64,000 nucleotides of DNA from an uncultured bacterium (GTDB lineage Bacteria > Bacillota > Clostridia > UBA1381), in assembly GCA_905215805.1 (NCBI GenBank), contig CAJMRL010000003.1, positions 124,001 through 188,000 of the forward strand, written 5' to 3'. Made by a program: the position numbers and the translations under genes. The notes beneath the pieces are model-generated. The model searched no databases and was not told the DNA's origin. It was given only the letters and a program-made list of their open reading frames with translations. Below, piece after piece: positions 1 to 9,370 of this stretch (position 1 is its first letter; each line of letters begins with the position of its first letter).

Positions 1-324
1 GTAAAATATCATGCGGCGGCATGCTTTGCGTCCAATTTTGCGGTTGCGGTGAGCGCGGAGGCTTTCTCGCTTATGGAAGAGTGCGGCTTTGAAGCTGACG
101 AAGCAAGAGAAGCGCTTTCTCCGCTTATTATGGGCAATGCCTGTAATATATGCAAAAACGGCATAAAGGGAGCTCTTACCGGACCTGTTTCAAGAGGGGA
201 CGCTATTACGGTAAAAAAGCATTTATCGGTGCTCAGCGGCAGAAGAAAGGAAATATATAAGCTGCTTTCGATGATTTTGGCGCGGGAATCGGGACATGAT
301 GAATTAGGGGAGGATTTGGAATGA
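1..324 (+). CDS. DUF2520 / Rossmann-like protein, C-terminal part
   Basis: The reading frame is open from base 1 and stops at 322-324, so the 5' part lies outside the window. About 107 residues are visible. They begin with a YHAAAxFASN-type helix typical of the C-terminal DUF2520 domain found behind an NAD(P)-binding Rossmann domain. In clostridial genomes this protein is often encoded directly before panB, and here its TGA overlaps the panB ATG (ATGA), which indicates translational coupling. The role is not established; a reductase related to ketopantoate reductase is an inference from fold and position. Confidence 0.75.
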   Translation, partial: VKYHAAACFASNFAVAVSAEAFSLMEECGFEADEAREALSPLIMGNACNICKNGIKGALTGPVSRGDAITVKKHLSVLSGRRKEIYKLLSMILARESGHDELGEDLE

Positions 325-1145
325 AAAACACTGTCGCAACCTTCAGGGCTGCAAAAAGCAAGGGTGAAAAGCTTTCGATGCTTACGGCTTATGATTATTC
401 AACCGCCGCTCTCATTGACAGGGCGGGGATAAATTCTATACTTGTCGGTGATTCGCTGGGAATGGTAATGCTCGGCTATGAGGATACGCTGTCGGTTACT
501 ATGGAGGATATGATACATCACAGCGCGGCGGTGGCACGAGGGGCAAAAGATGCGCTCGTTGTTACGGATATGCCGTTTATGTCATATCAGACATCGGTAT
601 ATGACGCGGTTGTAAATGCCGGACGACTCATGAAGGAGGGACGTGCGGATGCCGTAAAGCTTGAGGGCGGAGCTAAATTCTGTCCGCAGGTCAGAGCGAT
701 CGTAGACGCGTCGATACCGGTAGTGGGACATATAGGTCTTACTCCGCAGTCGGTGAATATGTTCGGCGGATTTAAGGTTCAGGGAAAATCTCTTGAGGCG
801 GCAAGGCAGCTTGTAAAGGATGCGCAGGCGCTTGAGCAGGCAGGAGCCTTTGCAATAGTGCTCGAAGGAATTCCGAGTAAGCTTGCTGAGGTAATAACGG
901 CGAGTGTTAATATACCGACCATAGGCATAGGAGCGGGAGCGGGCTGTGACGGTCAGGTTCTTGTGTATCAGGATATGCTTGGAATGTATTCGGATTTTGT
1001 GCCCAAGTTTGTAAAGAAATTTGCCGAGGTAGGCGAAGCTATGACCGCTGCGTTTAAGGAATATAATAAGGAAGTAAAGGAAGGCACGTTCCCCGCAAAG
1101 GAGCACTGCTATAAAATAGATGAAGGAATAATTGAACAGCTGTAA
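321..1145 (+). CDS. panB: 3-methyl-2-oxobutanoate hydroxymethyltransferase (ketopantoate hydroxymethyltransferase)
   Basis: PanB transfers a hydroxymethyl group from 5,10-methylene-tetrahydrofolate to 2-oxoisovalerate and makes ketopantoate, the first committed step of pantothenate and CoA synthesis in the cytosol. The 274-aa length is normal. The N-terminus (LTAYDYSTA), the VGDSLGMV loop with the metal-binding Asp, and the late IGIGAGAGCDGQVLV block are characteristic. It is the first complete gene of a tight panB-panC-panD operon, with 12 bases to panC. The start overlaps the stop of the preceding gene. Confidence 0.96.
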   Translation: MKNTVATFRAAKSKGEKLSMLTAYDYSTAALIDRAGINSILVGDSLGMVMLGYEDTLSVTMEDMIHHSAAVARGAKDALVVTDMPFMSYQTSVYDAVVNAGRLMKEGRADAVKLEGGAKFCPQVRAIVDASIPVVGHIGLTPQSVNMFGGFKVQGKSLEAARQLVKDAQALEQAGAFAIVLEGIPSKLAEVITASVNIPTIGIGAGAGCDGQVLVYQDMLGMYSDFVPKFVKKFAEVGEAMTAAFKEYNKEVKEGTFPAKEHCYKIDEGIIEQL

Positions 1146-1157
1146 AGGAGCGTATTT

Positions 1158-2000
1158 ATGATACCGGTAGTAAAAACAATCGATGAGGTAAGAAAACAGG
1201 TAAAGGAATGGAAAAGACAGGGCTTGAGCGTTGGATTGGTCCCGACGATGGGTTACCTTCATGAGGGACATAAAAGTCTTATTGTAAGAGCAGTTGCTGA
1301 AAATGACAGAGTGGTAGTAAGCGATTTTGTAAATCCGACACAGTTCGGACCGAATGAGGATTTTGAGAGTTATCCGAGAGATATAAACGCGGATGCGGCA
1401 TTATGCTCCGAGGCGGGAGCGGATCTGATATTTAATCCTGAGCCTGAGGAAATGTATGACAATGCTTTGACTTTTGTTGATATGGATAAAATAACAAAAG
1501 TACTCTGCGGAAAAACAAGACCGATTCATTTTAAGGGCGTATGCACGGTTGTAAGCAAGCTGTTCAATATAGTTGCGCCGGATAGGGCATATTTTGGACA
1601 GAAGGATGCTCAGCAGCTTTGCGTTATAAGAAAGATGGTAAAGGATTTGAATTTTGATATAGAGATTGTCGGCTGTCCGATAGTGCGTGAAGACGACGGG
1701 CTGGCAAAATCGTCAAGAAACACATATTTAAGCCCTGAGGAAAGAGAAGCGGCGGTATGTCTGTCATATGCGCTCGGAGTTGGAAAAGGTCTTATTGACG
1801 GCGGAGAACACAGCGCAAAGACAGTCGCGGCTGCAATAAGAGCTGAGATCGAAAAAGAGCCGCTTGCTAAAATAGATTATGTGGAGCTTGTTGATTTGGA
1901 CACTCTTGAGCCGCTTGATGAAATAAAGGCTCCTATGCTTGCAGCGGTTGCCGTATATATAGGAAAAACAAGGCTTATAGATAATTTTATTATAGAATAA
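1158..2000 (+). CDS. panC: pantoate--beta-alanine ligase (pantothenate synthetase)
   Basis: PanC condenses pantoate with beta-alanine using ATP through a pantoyl-adenylate. The 280-aa protein shows the nucleotidyltransferase HxGH-type motif in MGYLHEGHKSL near residue 31, the YFGQKDAQQL segment and the KSSRNTYLS segment that corresponds to the KMSKS loop. AAAGGAG precedes the ATG at a good distance. It sits between panB and panD in one operon. Confidence 0.97.
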   Translation: MIPVVKTIDEVRKQVKEWKRQGLSVGLVPTMGYLHEGHKSLIVRAVAENDRVVVSDFVNPTQFGPNEDFESYPRDINADAALCSEAGADLIFNPEPEEMYDNALTFVDMDKITKVLCGKTRPIHFKGVCTVVSKLFNIVAPDRAYFGQKDAQQLCVIRKMVKDLNFDIEIVGCPIVREDDGLAKSSRNTYLSPEEREAAVCLSYALGVGKGLIDGGEHSAKTVAAAIRAEIEKEPLAKIDYVELVDLDTLEPLDEIKAPMLAAVAVYIGKTRLIDNFIIE

Positions 2001-2024
2001 GAAATCGGAATGGGGAGGAAAGGC

Positions 2025-2414
2025 ATGAATATAGAAATGCTCAAGGGAAAAATTCACCGTGCAGTGGTAACTCAGGCGGAGCTTGACTATGTAGGAAGCA
2101 TAACAGTGGATATGGATCTGCTTGATGCGGCGGGAATTCTTGAATATGAAAAGGTTCAGATTGTCGATATAAACAATGGAGAAAGATTTGAAACCTATAC
2201 CATAGCCGGTGAAAGAGGCTCGGGCGTTATTTGTCTTAACGGAGCGGCGGCACGCTGTGTGCAAAAAGGCGATAAGATTATAATTATGGCGTACTGTACT
2301 CTTGATACCGATGAGGCAAAAGAGCATAAGCCCAAAGTTGTGTTTGTAGATTCGGAGAATAAAATTCATTCGGTTGCGGAATATGAAAAGCATGGTGAGA
2401 TTGTCAATTTGTAA
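2025..2414 (+). CDS. panD: aspartate 1-decarboxylase, pyruvoyl-type
   Basis: PanD decarboxylates aspartate to beta-alanine, which PanC then uses. It is a self-processing pyruvoyl enzyme. An ATG also exists at 2010, but the start at 2025 is preferred: GGGGAGGAAA lies just upstream of it, and it places the cleavage pair of YVGSIT exactly at the canonical Gly24-Ser25. The product is 129 aa, the usual length. It ends the pan operon, and no strong terminator is obvious before hydF. Confidence 0.95.
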   Translation: MNIEMLKGKIHRAVVTQAELDYVGSITVDMDLLDAAGILEYEKVQIVDINNGERFETYTIAGERGSGVICLNGAAARCVQKGDKIIIMAYCTLDTDEAKEHKPKVVFVDSENKIHSVAEYEKHGEIVNL

Positions 2415-2477
2415 ATAATATTATAATTGAATTTTATTCTTTGATATAAAAAAATCCAGAAAAAGAGTTGATTGATT

Positions 2478-3671
2478 ATGGGACTTAATGATACACCGTC
2501 GGCTGCGAGAGTTCATATAGGCTTTTTCGGCAGACGTAATGCAGGAAAATCAAGTGTTGTAAATGCTGTTACGGATCAGGAAATAGCGGTGGTTTCCGAT
2601 ATAAAGGGAACTACCACCGATCCGGTATACAAGGCTATGGAGCTGCTTCCGATAGGACCTGTGGTTATAATAGATACCCCGGGTTTTGACGATGAGGGAG
2701 CATTGGGTGAGCTGAGGATAAAAAAGACGAAGCAGGTGCTTAATAAAACAGATGCTGCAGTGCTTGTTGTTGATGCGAGCGAGGGAATGAAGGAATGCGA
2801 CAGAGAGCTTGTTGAGCTTTTTAAGAAAAAGGAGATACCGTATATTATAGTTTACAACAAGCGTGATCTTGTTTCCGAAACGTACGACTGCTCTGAAAAT
2901 GAGATTTATGTGAGCGCCGCTCAGAAAACAGGTATTTTTGAGCTTAAAGAAAAAATATCACGCATGGTAAAGACCGATGATATGACAAAGAGGCTTTTAG
3001 GCGACCTTATAAATCCGGGGGATTTTGTTGTGCTCGTCACACCTATAGATGAATCCGCGCCGAAGGGAAGGATGATACTTCCTCAGCAGCAGGCTATAAG
3101 AGATGTTCTTGAGGCTGATGCGACAGCTGTAGTGGTTAAGGAATTTCAGCTTGAAAAGACGCTCAAAGAGCTTGGGAAAAGACCGGCGCTTGTCGTAACG
3201 GACAGTCAGGTGTTTAATATGGTAAGCAAAATTGTACCGAGAGATATTCCGCTCACTTCGTTTTCTATTTTGATGGCGAGGTTTAAGGGCTTTCTGGAGC
3301 AGGCTGTAAAAGGGCTGCGTGCTGTGGATAAGCTTAAGGACGGAGACACTGTGCTTATAGCCGAAGGCTGTACGCACCATAGGCAGTGCAACGACATAGG
3401 AACAGTAAAAATTCCCCGCTGGCTCTATGATTATACCGGAAAAAATATTAATATAAAGACTTGTTCGGGAACAGAGTTTCCGGAGGAGCTGTCGCAATAT
3501 TCGCTTATTATACACTGCGGCGGCTGCATGCTTAACGAAAGAGAAGTAAGGTATCGCGCTAAATGCGCCGCTGATGCGGGAGTGCCGTTTACAAATTACG
3601 GAACGTTTATCGCCTTCACTCAGGGGATACTTGAAAGAAGCATAGAAATGCTTCCTAATATAAACGATTAA
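2478..3671 (+). CDS. hydF: [FeFe] hydrogenase H-cluster maturation GTPase
   Basis: HydF is the GTPase scaffold that assembles and delivers the two-iron subcluster of [FeFe] hydrogenase, working with the radical-SAM enzymes HydE and HydG. The N-terminus has the P-loop GRRNAGKSS, a GTTTDP switch, DTPGFDD and NKRD, which form a complete G domain. The C-terminal cluster-binding part has CTHHRQC and HCGGCM. A TTG at 2472 is also in frame, but ATG 2478 gives the usual MGLNDTPS start. HydE, HydG and the hydrogenase are not in the window. The gene supports an anaerobic, hydrogen-metabolising host. Confidence 0.95.
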   Translation: MGLNDTPSAARVHIGFFGRRNAGKSSVVNAVTDQEIAVVSDIKGTTTDPVYKAMELLPIGPVVIIDTPGFDDEGALGELRIKKTKQVLNKTDAAVLVVDASEGMKECDRELVELFKKKEIPYIIVYNKRDLVSETYDCSENEIYVSAAQKTGIFELKEKISRMVKTDDMTKRLLGDLINPGDFVVLVTPIDESAPKGRMILPQQQAIRDVLEADATAVVVKEFQLEKTLKELGKRPALVVTDSQVFNMVSKIVPRDIPLTSFSILMARFKGFLEQAVKGLRAVDKLKDGDTVLIAEGCTHHRQCNDIGTVKIPRWLYDYTGKNINIKTCSGTEFPEELSQYSLIIHCGGCMLNEREVRYRAKCAADAGVPFTNYGTFIAFTQGILERSIEMLPNIND

Positions 3672-3749
3672 ATACTGACAATTGAAGAAAGTGCATACAT
3701 ATAAGATGAAGATGTTATACTTTTATAGTATATGAAGTTGAAATAATAC

Positions 3750-3784
3750 CGGCGGGGATCATACGATTCCCGCCGCTTTTTTTG
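3750..3784 (+). terminator. intrinsic terminator of hydF
   Basis: CGGCGGG and CCCGCCG form a GC-rich stem around GATCATACGATT and are followed by a run of seven or eight T. It terminates hydF on the plus strand. The convergent RNase H gene has its stop codon inside the hairpin. Confidence 0.85.
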
Positions 3785-4370
3785 CAAGCTCATCAGCCAT
3801 GTCGTTGTATTTGTCACCGGAGTGACCGCGTACCTTTACAAAAGATATATCAAGCTTCATAGAAGCCTCGTCATAAAATTTTTTGTATGCAGCCGTACCC
3901 TCTTTATTCGTTTTCCATGCACCGCTGCACCATTTTTCGATGCCCTCGTAATCATAATATATAGTAAGAGCCTTTATACTGTGCTCAATACAGTAGCTCA
4001 TCGCATACATTGCTCCCTTGATTTCGCCGGCTACATTGCGCATAGAAGCAAGTGACGCATCATCAAAGGCTTCGGAGCTTTTGTGGATTGTGCCGTCATG
4101 AAAAATCACAGCGCCGAATGCGAATATTTTTGTTCTTATATTATAGCTTCCGTCCACATATGCCACAGCCTCTCCGGCGGGAATATCCTGCACTGTAGCA
4201 GCGGTACGCTGTTCGCTTTTGCCTTCGTTAATAAATCTTTGTGCATCTTCTCTGGAAGTGAAGCTCTTATATTCAGCGCCGCTGTATCCTGTCACATTCT
4301 TTTTGCATTCGTCCCATGCGGTGAATATCCCGGTTGTGCGTCCGCGGCGGACGGCATAGTATTTTCCCAT
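3759..4370 (-). CDS. rnhA: ribonuclease H with N-terminal viroplasmin (RNase H1-type hybrid-binding) domain
   Basis: The enzyme cleaves RNA in RNA-DNA hybrids. The first 45 or so residues (YYAVRRGRTTGIF, then YKSFTSREDAQRFI) match the caulimovirus-viroplasmin hybrid-binding domain. The catalytic domain shows the acidic set in YVDGSYN, GEIKGAMYA and YYDYEGIEKW, and the terminal GHSGDKYNDMADELA. The length of 203 aa is typical of clostridial enzymes of this kind. It is transcribed alone and converges on hydF. Confidence 0.92.
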   Translation of the reverse strand: MGKYYAVRRGRTTGIFTAWDECKKNVTGYSGAEYKSFTSREDAQRFINEGKSEQRTAATVQDIPAGEAVAYVDGSYNIRTKIFAFGAVIFHDGTIHKSSEAFDDASLASMRNVAGEIKGAMYAMSYCIEHSIKALTIYYDYEGIEKWCSGAWKTNKEGTAAYKKFYDEASMKLDISFVKVRGHSGDKYNDMADELAKKAAGIV

Positions 4371-4922
4371 CTGATCATTTCCTCCGTGTAATAGTACTAC
4401 CAGAAATTATACAGCAGGGTGGAAATAAAATCAAGAAAAATTTTTTAAAAAAATTTATAAAAAAGCGGAACTTTTTTATTTTACTTGCGTCTAAAATAGT
4501 GTAAAGCCCAGGGGGATGCAAAAAGTACACAAGCAAATGAGATATTGTGTATAGGATTTGTCGGAATTGCATAAACTTTTGCGATTTGCTTTATATAAAA
4601 TAAAAAAAAGATTGACAATCCCGTCTTTGGGTAGTAAAATATTTAGTAGCGGTTTTCGGATGATTGGGTAGAAGCTTTGAAGAAAACTGTTACCGTAATA
4701 TTTGGGCGTTGTGGAATGCAGGTATTCCGCAAAACGCATTGCAGTTTGTTTATAACTGTATGGCGCATTCAATTTATATTTCTTGCATGATATAACAAAT
4801 GCGCTTTCGGCATAACAGATGCCGAAGATACGGTTTCGGCGAATAAGGAAGGGTATCCGCCGGAAATTGTCTAAGGATTATAGCCCTTCAAGAGTAAAAA
4901 AACAAAGGGAGGATTTGAGACA
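4371..4922 (+). promoter_or_regulatory. 552-bp intergenic region with promoter and long 5' leader of the SLH protein
   Basis: A strong promoter is visible: TTGACA at 4612-4617, a 17-bp spacer and TAAAAT at 4635-4640. Transcription would start near 4647, leaving a leader of about 275 nt before the ATG at 4923. The leader carries a hairpin TTCGGCAT (4806-4813) with ATGCCGAA (4819-4826), and a GGGAGGATT ribosome binding site. Long structured leaders are common for abundant surface proteins and usually stabilise the mRNA. I see no known riboswitch class in it. Confidence 0.7.
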
Positions 4923-7900
4923 ATGAATAAGAATCTCAAAAAGGTAATTTCAGCTACCGCTGCTTTGGCTATTTCAGCTTCCGGTGTGGCTGCATTTGCT
5001 GCTTCTTATCCTGACGTTGCTGACACAGCTTCCTACAAGCAGGCCGTTGATGAGCTTAGCGCTTTAAATATCGTTAACGGTTATGAAGACGGAACTTTCC
5101 AGCCGGATAAGAACGTAACAAGAGCAGAAATCACAAAGATGGTTGTTACAGCACTCGGTGATACAGTTCTTAACAGCGCAGAGGCTGCAAAAGGCAGAGA
5201 TACTCAGTTTACTGACGTTCCGGGTACTCACTGGGCAGCAGGCTATATCTCAGTAGGAACATCTTCACAGGCAGGTAACTTCATTAACGGTTACAGCGCT
5301 ACAGAGTTCGGTCCTGAGGATAACGTAACATTTGCACAGGCTATGAAGATGCTCGTTGGCGCTCTCGGTTACACATATTATTCAGAGCAGAACGGCGGAT
5401 GGCCGAACGGATATCTCAGCTATGGTTACAAACTTGGAATTTCTGACGGCGTAACAGGTGTAACAAATGACCAGCAGGTAACAAGAGCACAGGTTGCTCA
5501 GATGATCGACAATGCTTTGAAGGCTCCGATCTGTATCGTTACACAGTGGACAGAGAATATACTTGGCCAGTCAACTCCTGAACTCCTCGTAAAGGATGGT
5601 ACAGGTGATTCGACAGGTAAGGACGGTTATCAGAACCTTCTTAACTATGCTCATGACGCATATCTCGTATATGGTCGTGTACAGGGTACACATAAGTCAG
5701 ATTCAAGCATAGATTCAGATCAGGTTTCATTCTCAGTTGAGAGATCAGATAACTGGAACGGCTATCCTGTAACAAAGGGTTCAAGTGATATTGAAGAGAA
5801 TATCAGAGAGAATATGTACATCGGCAATTCAAATGCTGACAGCTACTTGCTCACATATTCAGAGGCTATTATCCAGCAGGATGATAATGATGAGTACACA
5901 ATCCTTTCAATAACACCGTATGGTTCAAATGAGTCAATCGCATTTAAAGCAGACGATCTTGCAGAGGATAAGACAACACTTGCTCCTGAAGGAAGAAGCA
6001 CAATCTATGCTTATCAGAGCGATACATCAAGCAGAACAACATCATACAAACTTGATACAGATAAGATCTATGCAGGCGAAGAGGGTGGCTTCTATGTAAA
6101 CGGTAAGCAGCTCAATGCTTCAAATGATGCAGATCTTCAGGCTCTTCTTGACACATATGTTAAGAATGCAGACGGTACTTCAGTAAACCTTTCAGGTGAA
6201 GTAACACTTATCGATGCTCCGGCTGCAGGTACATCAACAACTGACGGCAGCTATGACTACATCATGGTAACATACTATGCTACAGGTGTTGTTGACAGTG
6301 TAAGCGGAACAGAGACAAACCCGACAATCTACTTCTCAGACGGAAGCTCAGGCGTTTCAAGATTGGCAGTAGATTATGATGATGAAGACTATGATTATGA
6401 GATCCTTCTTAACGATGAGCAGATAAAGGCTACAGACCTCCAGGAGGGCGACGTTCTTTCAATCGCTTATGACGTTGAACAGGGATTTGCAAATTCAGAG
6501 TCATATACAATACTCGTTTCAAGAGGCAACGTTGTTGAAGGTCAGTGCAGAACAGTCAACAGCGATCAGGACGAGTTCACAATGGACAATGGTACAAAGT
6601 ATCAGGTTGCTTATGACGGCGTAGGCAAGCTTGAGGCCGGTACATCTTATACATTGTACCTCGACGTATTCGGTAATATCGCTAAGGTAGAGGATCTTGC
6701 TTCAGCTAAGAATATCGCTATCCTTGATAACGTATATCAGTCAGCAAGCGGCGAGAACTATGCTCAGATCATTACACCGGATGGTCGTAAAGAGTCATAC
6801 GCTATCAGAAATGACAGCAATGCTGACACATATGCAAATATAGTATATGGCAGCGGTGGCGTACAGAGCGATAACGCTTCACGTACAAAGGTATTCGTTG
6901 CTAATCGTGTTGTAGAATACAACGTGAACAGTTCAAATTACTTTACAGTAAGAAGTACAGTAACTGAAAATGGAACTGAAAGACCTGCAGCGCTTGGTTG
7001 GGATACTTATGCATATGATGAGGATTACAAATCATCTACAAACAGAATCGGTAGCATCAGAATTACTGATGGTATAACAAATATCGTTGATCTTTCAGAC
7101 TACTATGATGATGATAAGTACGACAGCAAAGGTCAAACAGAAGGTACAATAAGCGGTGACGGAAGCTACGCTTCAATGGCAGTAAGCAGCCTCACAGACG
7201 GCGATTCATACACAGCATACGCTTATGCAAGAACATCTTCAGACAGAGTTGCTCAGTTCGTAATTATAGTAGAGGGAACAAGCGGTCTTAACGTAAACAG
7301 CCCGATGGCAGTTTATGCTTCAGAGTCAATCGGAAGAACACCGAACGATACAGACGCTACAATAATCTCAGCTTATGTAAACGGTGAGCTTACAGAAGTT
7401 TATATGGATAACACAAGTTCAACAGGCATGAGCGAGGGTGACCTCTTCTTCTATACAACTAACTCAGACGGCGAAGTAGAGCCGGGTGATCTCGTTAGGG
7501 TATATGCTGAGGACGGAATGCTTAATGCAGGTTATGCTTCACTCTATGATACTGTTTTAGTAAATGATAATGACAGCGACGATAAGATATTTGACGTTTT
7601 GAGTTCAAGTGCTAAGAACTTCTCAACATGGTCAAAGAACAGCTCAATCAGAGATGATGAGTGTGCAATCGTATTCGGTGCTATTACTGACAGATCAGGA
7701 AGCTCAGTAAATATTGCTTCAACAGTTGACTTTGAGTCAGACAGAAGCTCAATTGCTAACATTGATAATGTAACAGATTATACATTGGCTTCAGATGTAA
7801 CTGTTTACAAGTATGATTATTCAATGAGAGCTGACAGCAGAGTATCAGTTGGTGCAGTTGCTGATATCGCAAGAACAACATTCTCAAGAGATGCGTATGC

Positions 7901-8054
7901 TGATGAAGATAAGATCTATGTTGACTTCGCATCTACAGATTTGACAGATGGTATGACATCAACTTACGGTAAGGTTAACTTTGCAGTAGCAAAGGTAGTT
8001 GACGATGAGATCACAGAAATCCTCGTAATTACTCCGAACCCGTCAAACAGATAA
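4923..8054 (+). CDS. large SLH-domain surface protein
   Basis: The 1043-aa protein has a Lys-containing signal peptide ending near AFAA (residue 27). Three S-layer homology repeats follow: about 29-75 (YPDVAD, VNGYEDGTFQPD, VTRAEI), 97-150 (FTDVPGTHWA) and 155-200 (NGYLSYGYKLGI, VTRAQVAQMI). SLH domains bind pyruvylated secondary wall polymer, so the protein is attached to the cell wall. The remaining 840 or so residues are acidic, rich in Ser, Thr, Asp and Tyr, and match no domain I recognise. Ser and Thr are written very often as TCA and ACA, unlike the flanking genes, which suggests high expression. It may be the S-layer protein itself or a major wall protein. Confidence 0.85.
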   Translation: MNKNLKKVISATAALAISASGVAAFAASYPDVADTASYKQAVDELSALNIVNGYEDGTFQPDKNVTRAEITKMVVTALGDTVLNSAEAAKGRDTQFTDVPGTHWAAGYISVGTSSQAGNFINGYSATEFGPEDNVTFAQAMKMLVGALGYTYYSEQNGGWPNGYLSYGYKLGISDGVTGVTNDQQVTRAQVAQMIDNALKAPICIVTQWTENILGQSTPELLVKDGTGDSTGKDGYQNLLNYAHDAYLVYGRVQGTHKSDSSIDSDQVSFSVERSDNWNGYPVTKGSSDIEENIRENMYIGNSNADSYLLTYSEAIIQQDDNDEYTILSITPYGSNESIAFKADDLAEDKTTLAPEGRSTIYAYQSDTSSRTTSYKLDTDKIYAGEEGGFYVNGKQLNASNDADLQALLDTYVKNADGTSVNLSGEVTLIDAPAAGTSTTDGSYDYIMVTYYATGVVDSVSGTETNPTIYFSDGSSGVSRLAVDYDDEDYDYEILLNDEQIKATDLQEGDVLSIAYDVEQGFANSESYTILVSRGNVVEGQCRTVNSDQDEFTMDNGTKYQVAYDGVGKLEAGTSYTLYLDVFGNIAKVEDLASAKNIAILDNVYQSASGENYAQIITPDGRKESYAIRNDSNADTYANIVYGSGGVQSDNASRTKVFVANRVVEYNVNSSNYFTVRSTVTENGTERPAALGWDTYAYDEDYKSSTNRIGSIRITDGITNIVDLSDYYDDDKYDSKGQTEGTISGDGSYASMAVSSLTDGDSYTAYAYARTSSDRVAQFVIIVEGTSGLNVNSPMAVYASESIGRTPNDTDATIISAYVNGELTEVYMDNTSSTGMSEGDLFFYTTNSDGEVEPGDLVRVYAEDGMLNAGYASLYDTVLVNDNDSDDKIFDVLSSSAKNFSTWSKNSSIRDDECAIVFGAITDRSGSSVNIASTVDFESDRSSIANIDNVTDYTLASDVTVYKYDYSMRADSRVSVGAVADIARTTFSRDAYADEDKIYVDFASTDLTDGMTSTYGKVNFAVAKVVDDEITEILVITPNPSNR

Positions 8055-8083
8055 TCTAACCTTTGGGTTTGCTCTTAAAAGGG

Positions 8084-8107
8084 ACCGGTCGAAAGACCGG
8101 TTCTTTT
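8084..8107 (+). terminator. intrinsic terminator of the SLH gene
   Basis: ACCGGTC-GAAA-GACCGGT forms a 7-bp perfect stem with a GNRA tetraloop, followed by TCTTTTTT. Confidence 0.92.
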
Positions 8108-8119
8108 TTGCGCAAATTC

Positions 8120-8148
8120 TTGACATGGCGGCATGGGTGTGATATAAT
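8120..8148 (+). promoter_or_regulatory. promoter of rodA
   Basis: TTGACA at 8120-8125, a 17-bp spacer and TATAAT at 8143-8148 form a near-consensus housekeeping promoter. It lies about 30 bases upstream of the rodA Shine-Dalgarno AGGAGAG. Confidence 0.85.
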
Positions 8149-8185
8149 TTATAAAAATACAGTATGTATAGGAGAGAAGTGTTAA

Positions 8186-9316
8186 ATGAAGAAAAATACC
8201 ATTTCAGGGCGGTCGGTAATGAGTATGGAATTTGACTGGTTTTTGTTTATACTTACTGCGCTGATCGCTATGTTTGGAATAATAAATGTTTATTCGGCTA
8301 CAAGGAGCTATGGTACTATATCAAATGTTGTTGTACAGTCGTTTGCAGTTGTGCTTGGGCTGGTGCTGATGATACTGATAAGCAGATTTGATTATGAGCA
8401 GTTTAAAAATCTGGTCAAACCGATATATATATTTGCGTTGTTTATATTAGTAATAGTGTTATTTTTCGGTGTGACAGGAGAATGGGGCGCAAGAAGCTGG
8501 ATAAGATTCGGAAGTATAGGAATACAGCCGGCAGAATTTGCAAAGGTATGTTTTATCTTAACGTTTTCTTATCATCTTTCAAAGGTGCAGGATAAAATAA
8601 ACAAGCCGCTTATAATTTTAGGATTGCTTGTTCATATGGGAGTGCTTGTCGGTCTTATAATGCTTGAACCGGATCTGGGAAGTGCGCTTGTATTCTTGTT
8701 TATATTTGTATGTATGATGTTTACAGCAAAGCTTTCATGGAAATATATTGTTCCTATAACGGCTTTGGCAATTGCATCTCTGCCTTTTATATATAAATAT
8801 GCTTTGAGCGAGTATCAGCAGAAGCGAATACAGGTGTTTTTCAATCCCGATCTTGATCCCTTGAACCGTGGCTATAACGTTATACAATCAAAGATAGCGG
8901 TTGGCTCGGGACAACTTTGGGGCAAAGGCTTTTTGCAGGGAACTCAGAATCAAATGGGCTATTTGCCTACTAAAAATACTGACTTCATTTTCTCAGTAGT
9001 AAGCGAGGAATGGGGATTTATAGGAGCGGTAATACTTGTTATAGCCTTATTTACGCTTATATACCGCTGTCTTAAGATTGCTCAGAAGGCGGACAACTCA
9101 TATGGAAGATATATATGTGTTGGAGTGGCGGCAATGTTTTTATTCCATGTATTCGAGAATGTGGGAATGTGTATAGGACTTATGCCGGTAACGGGTATCC
9201 CGCTTCCGCTGATAAGTTACGGAGGTACTTCTGTAGTAACAAACATGATTGCAATAGGCTTGGTATTAAGCGTTAATTATCATAACAAGCCGCGAACTAT
9301 TGTAGATGTATATTGA
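8186..9316 (+). CDS. rodA: rod shape-determining protein RodA (SEDS peptidoglycan glycosyltransferase)
   Basis: SEDS-family RodA polymerises lipid II glycan strands for lateral wall growth together with a class B PBP. The 376-aa membrane protein has about ten hydrophobic segments. It shows the family motifs near GARSWIRFGSIGIQPAEFAK, LEPDLGSAL (with the essential Asp), the extracellular PTKNTDFIFSVVSEEWGF loop and the terminal GIPLPLISYGGTS. It could be called FtsW, but length and motifs fit RodA better. It is transcribed alone from its own promoter. Confidence 0.93.
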   Translation: MKKNTISGRSVMSMEFDWFLFILTALIAMFGIINVYSATRSYGTISNVVVQSFAVVLGLVLMILISRFDYEQFKNLVKPIYIFALFILVIVLFFGVTGEWGARSWIRFGSIGIQPAEFAKVCFILTFSYHLSKVQDKINKPLIILGLLVHMGVLVGLIMLEPDLGSALVFLFIFVCMMFTAKLSWKYIVPITALAIASLPFIYKYALSEYQQKRIQVFFNPDLDPLNRGYNVIQSKIAVGSGQLWGKGFLQGTQNQMGYLPTKNTDFIFSVVSEEWGFIGAVILVIALFTLIYRCLKIAQKADNSYGRYICVGVAAMFLFHVFENVGMCIGLMPVTGIPLPLISYGGTSVVTNMIAIGLVLSVNYHNKPRTIVDVY

Positions 9317-9340
9317 TGGATTATATCAAGAGTTAAAAAT

Positions 9341-9370
9341 AGGCTGCGGAAAAGCTTGTTCCGCAGCCTT
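9341..9370 (+). terminator. terminator of rodA
   Basis: AGGCTGCGGA pairs with TCCGCAGCCT around an AAAGCTTGT loop; the T-tract is short. It marks the right edge of the core segment. Confidence 0.75.

Noticed and set aside
582..1271. Long minus-strand open frame opposite panB and panC
   Set aside because: It is antisense to two clear pan genes, is rich in Tyr, Ser and Arg as expected for a shadow frame, and has no ribosome site.
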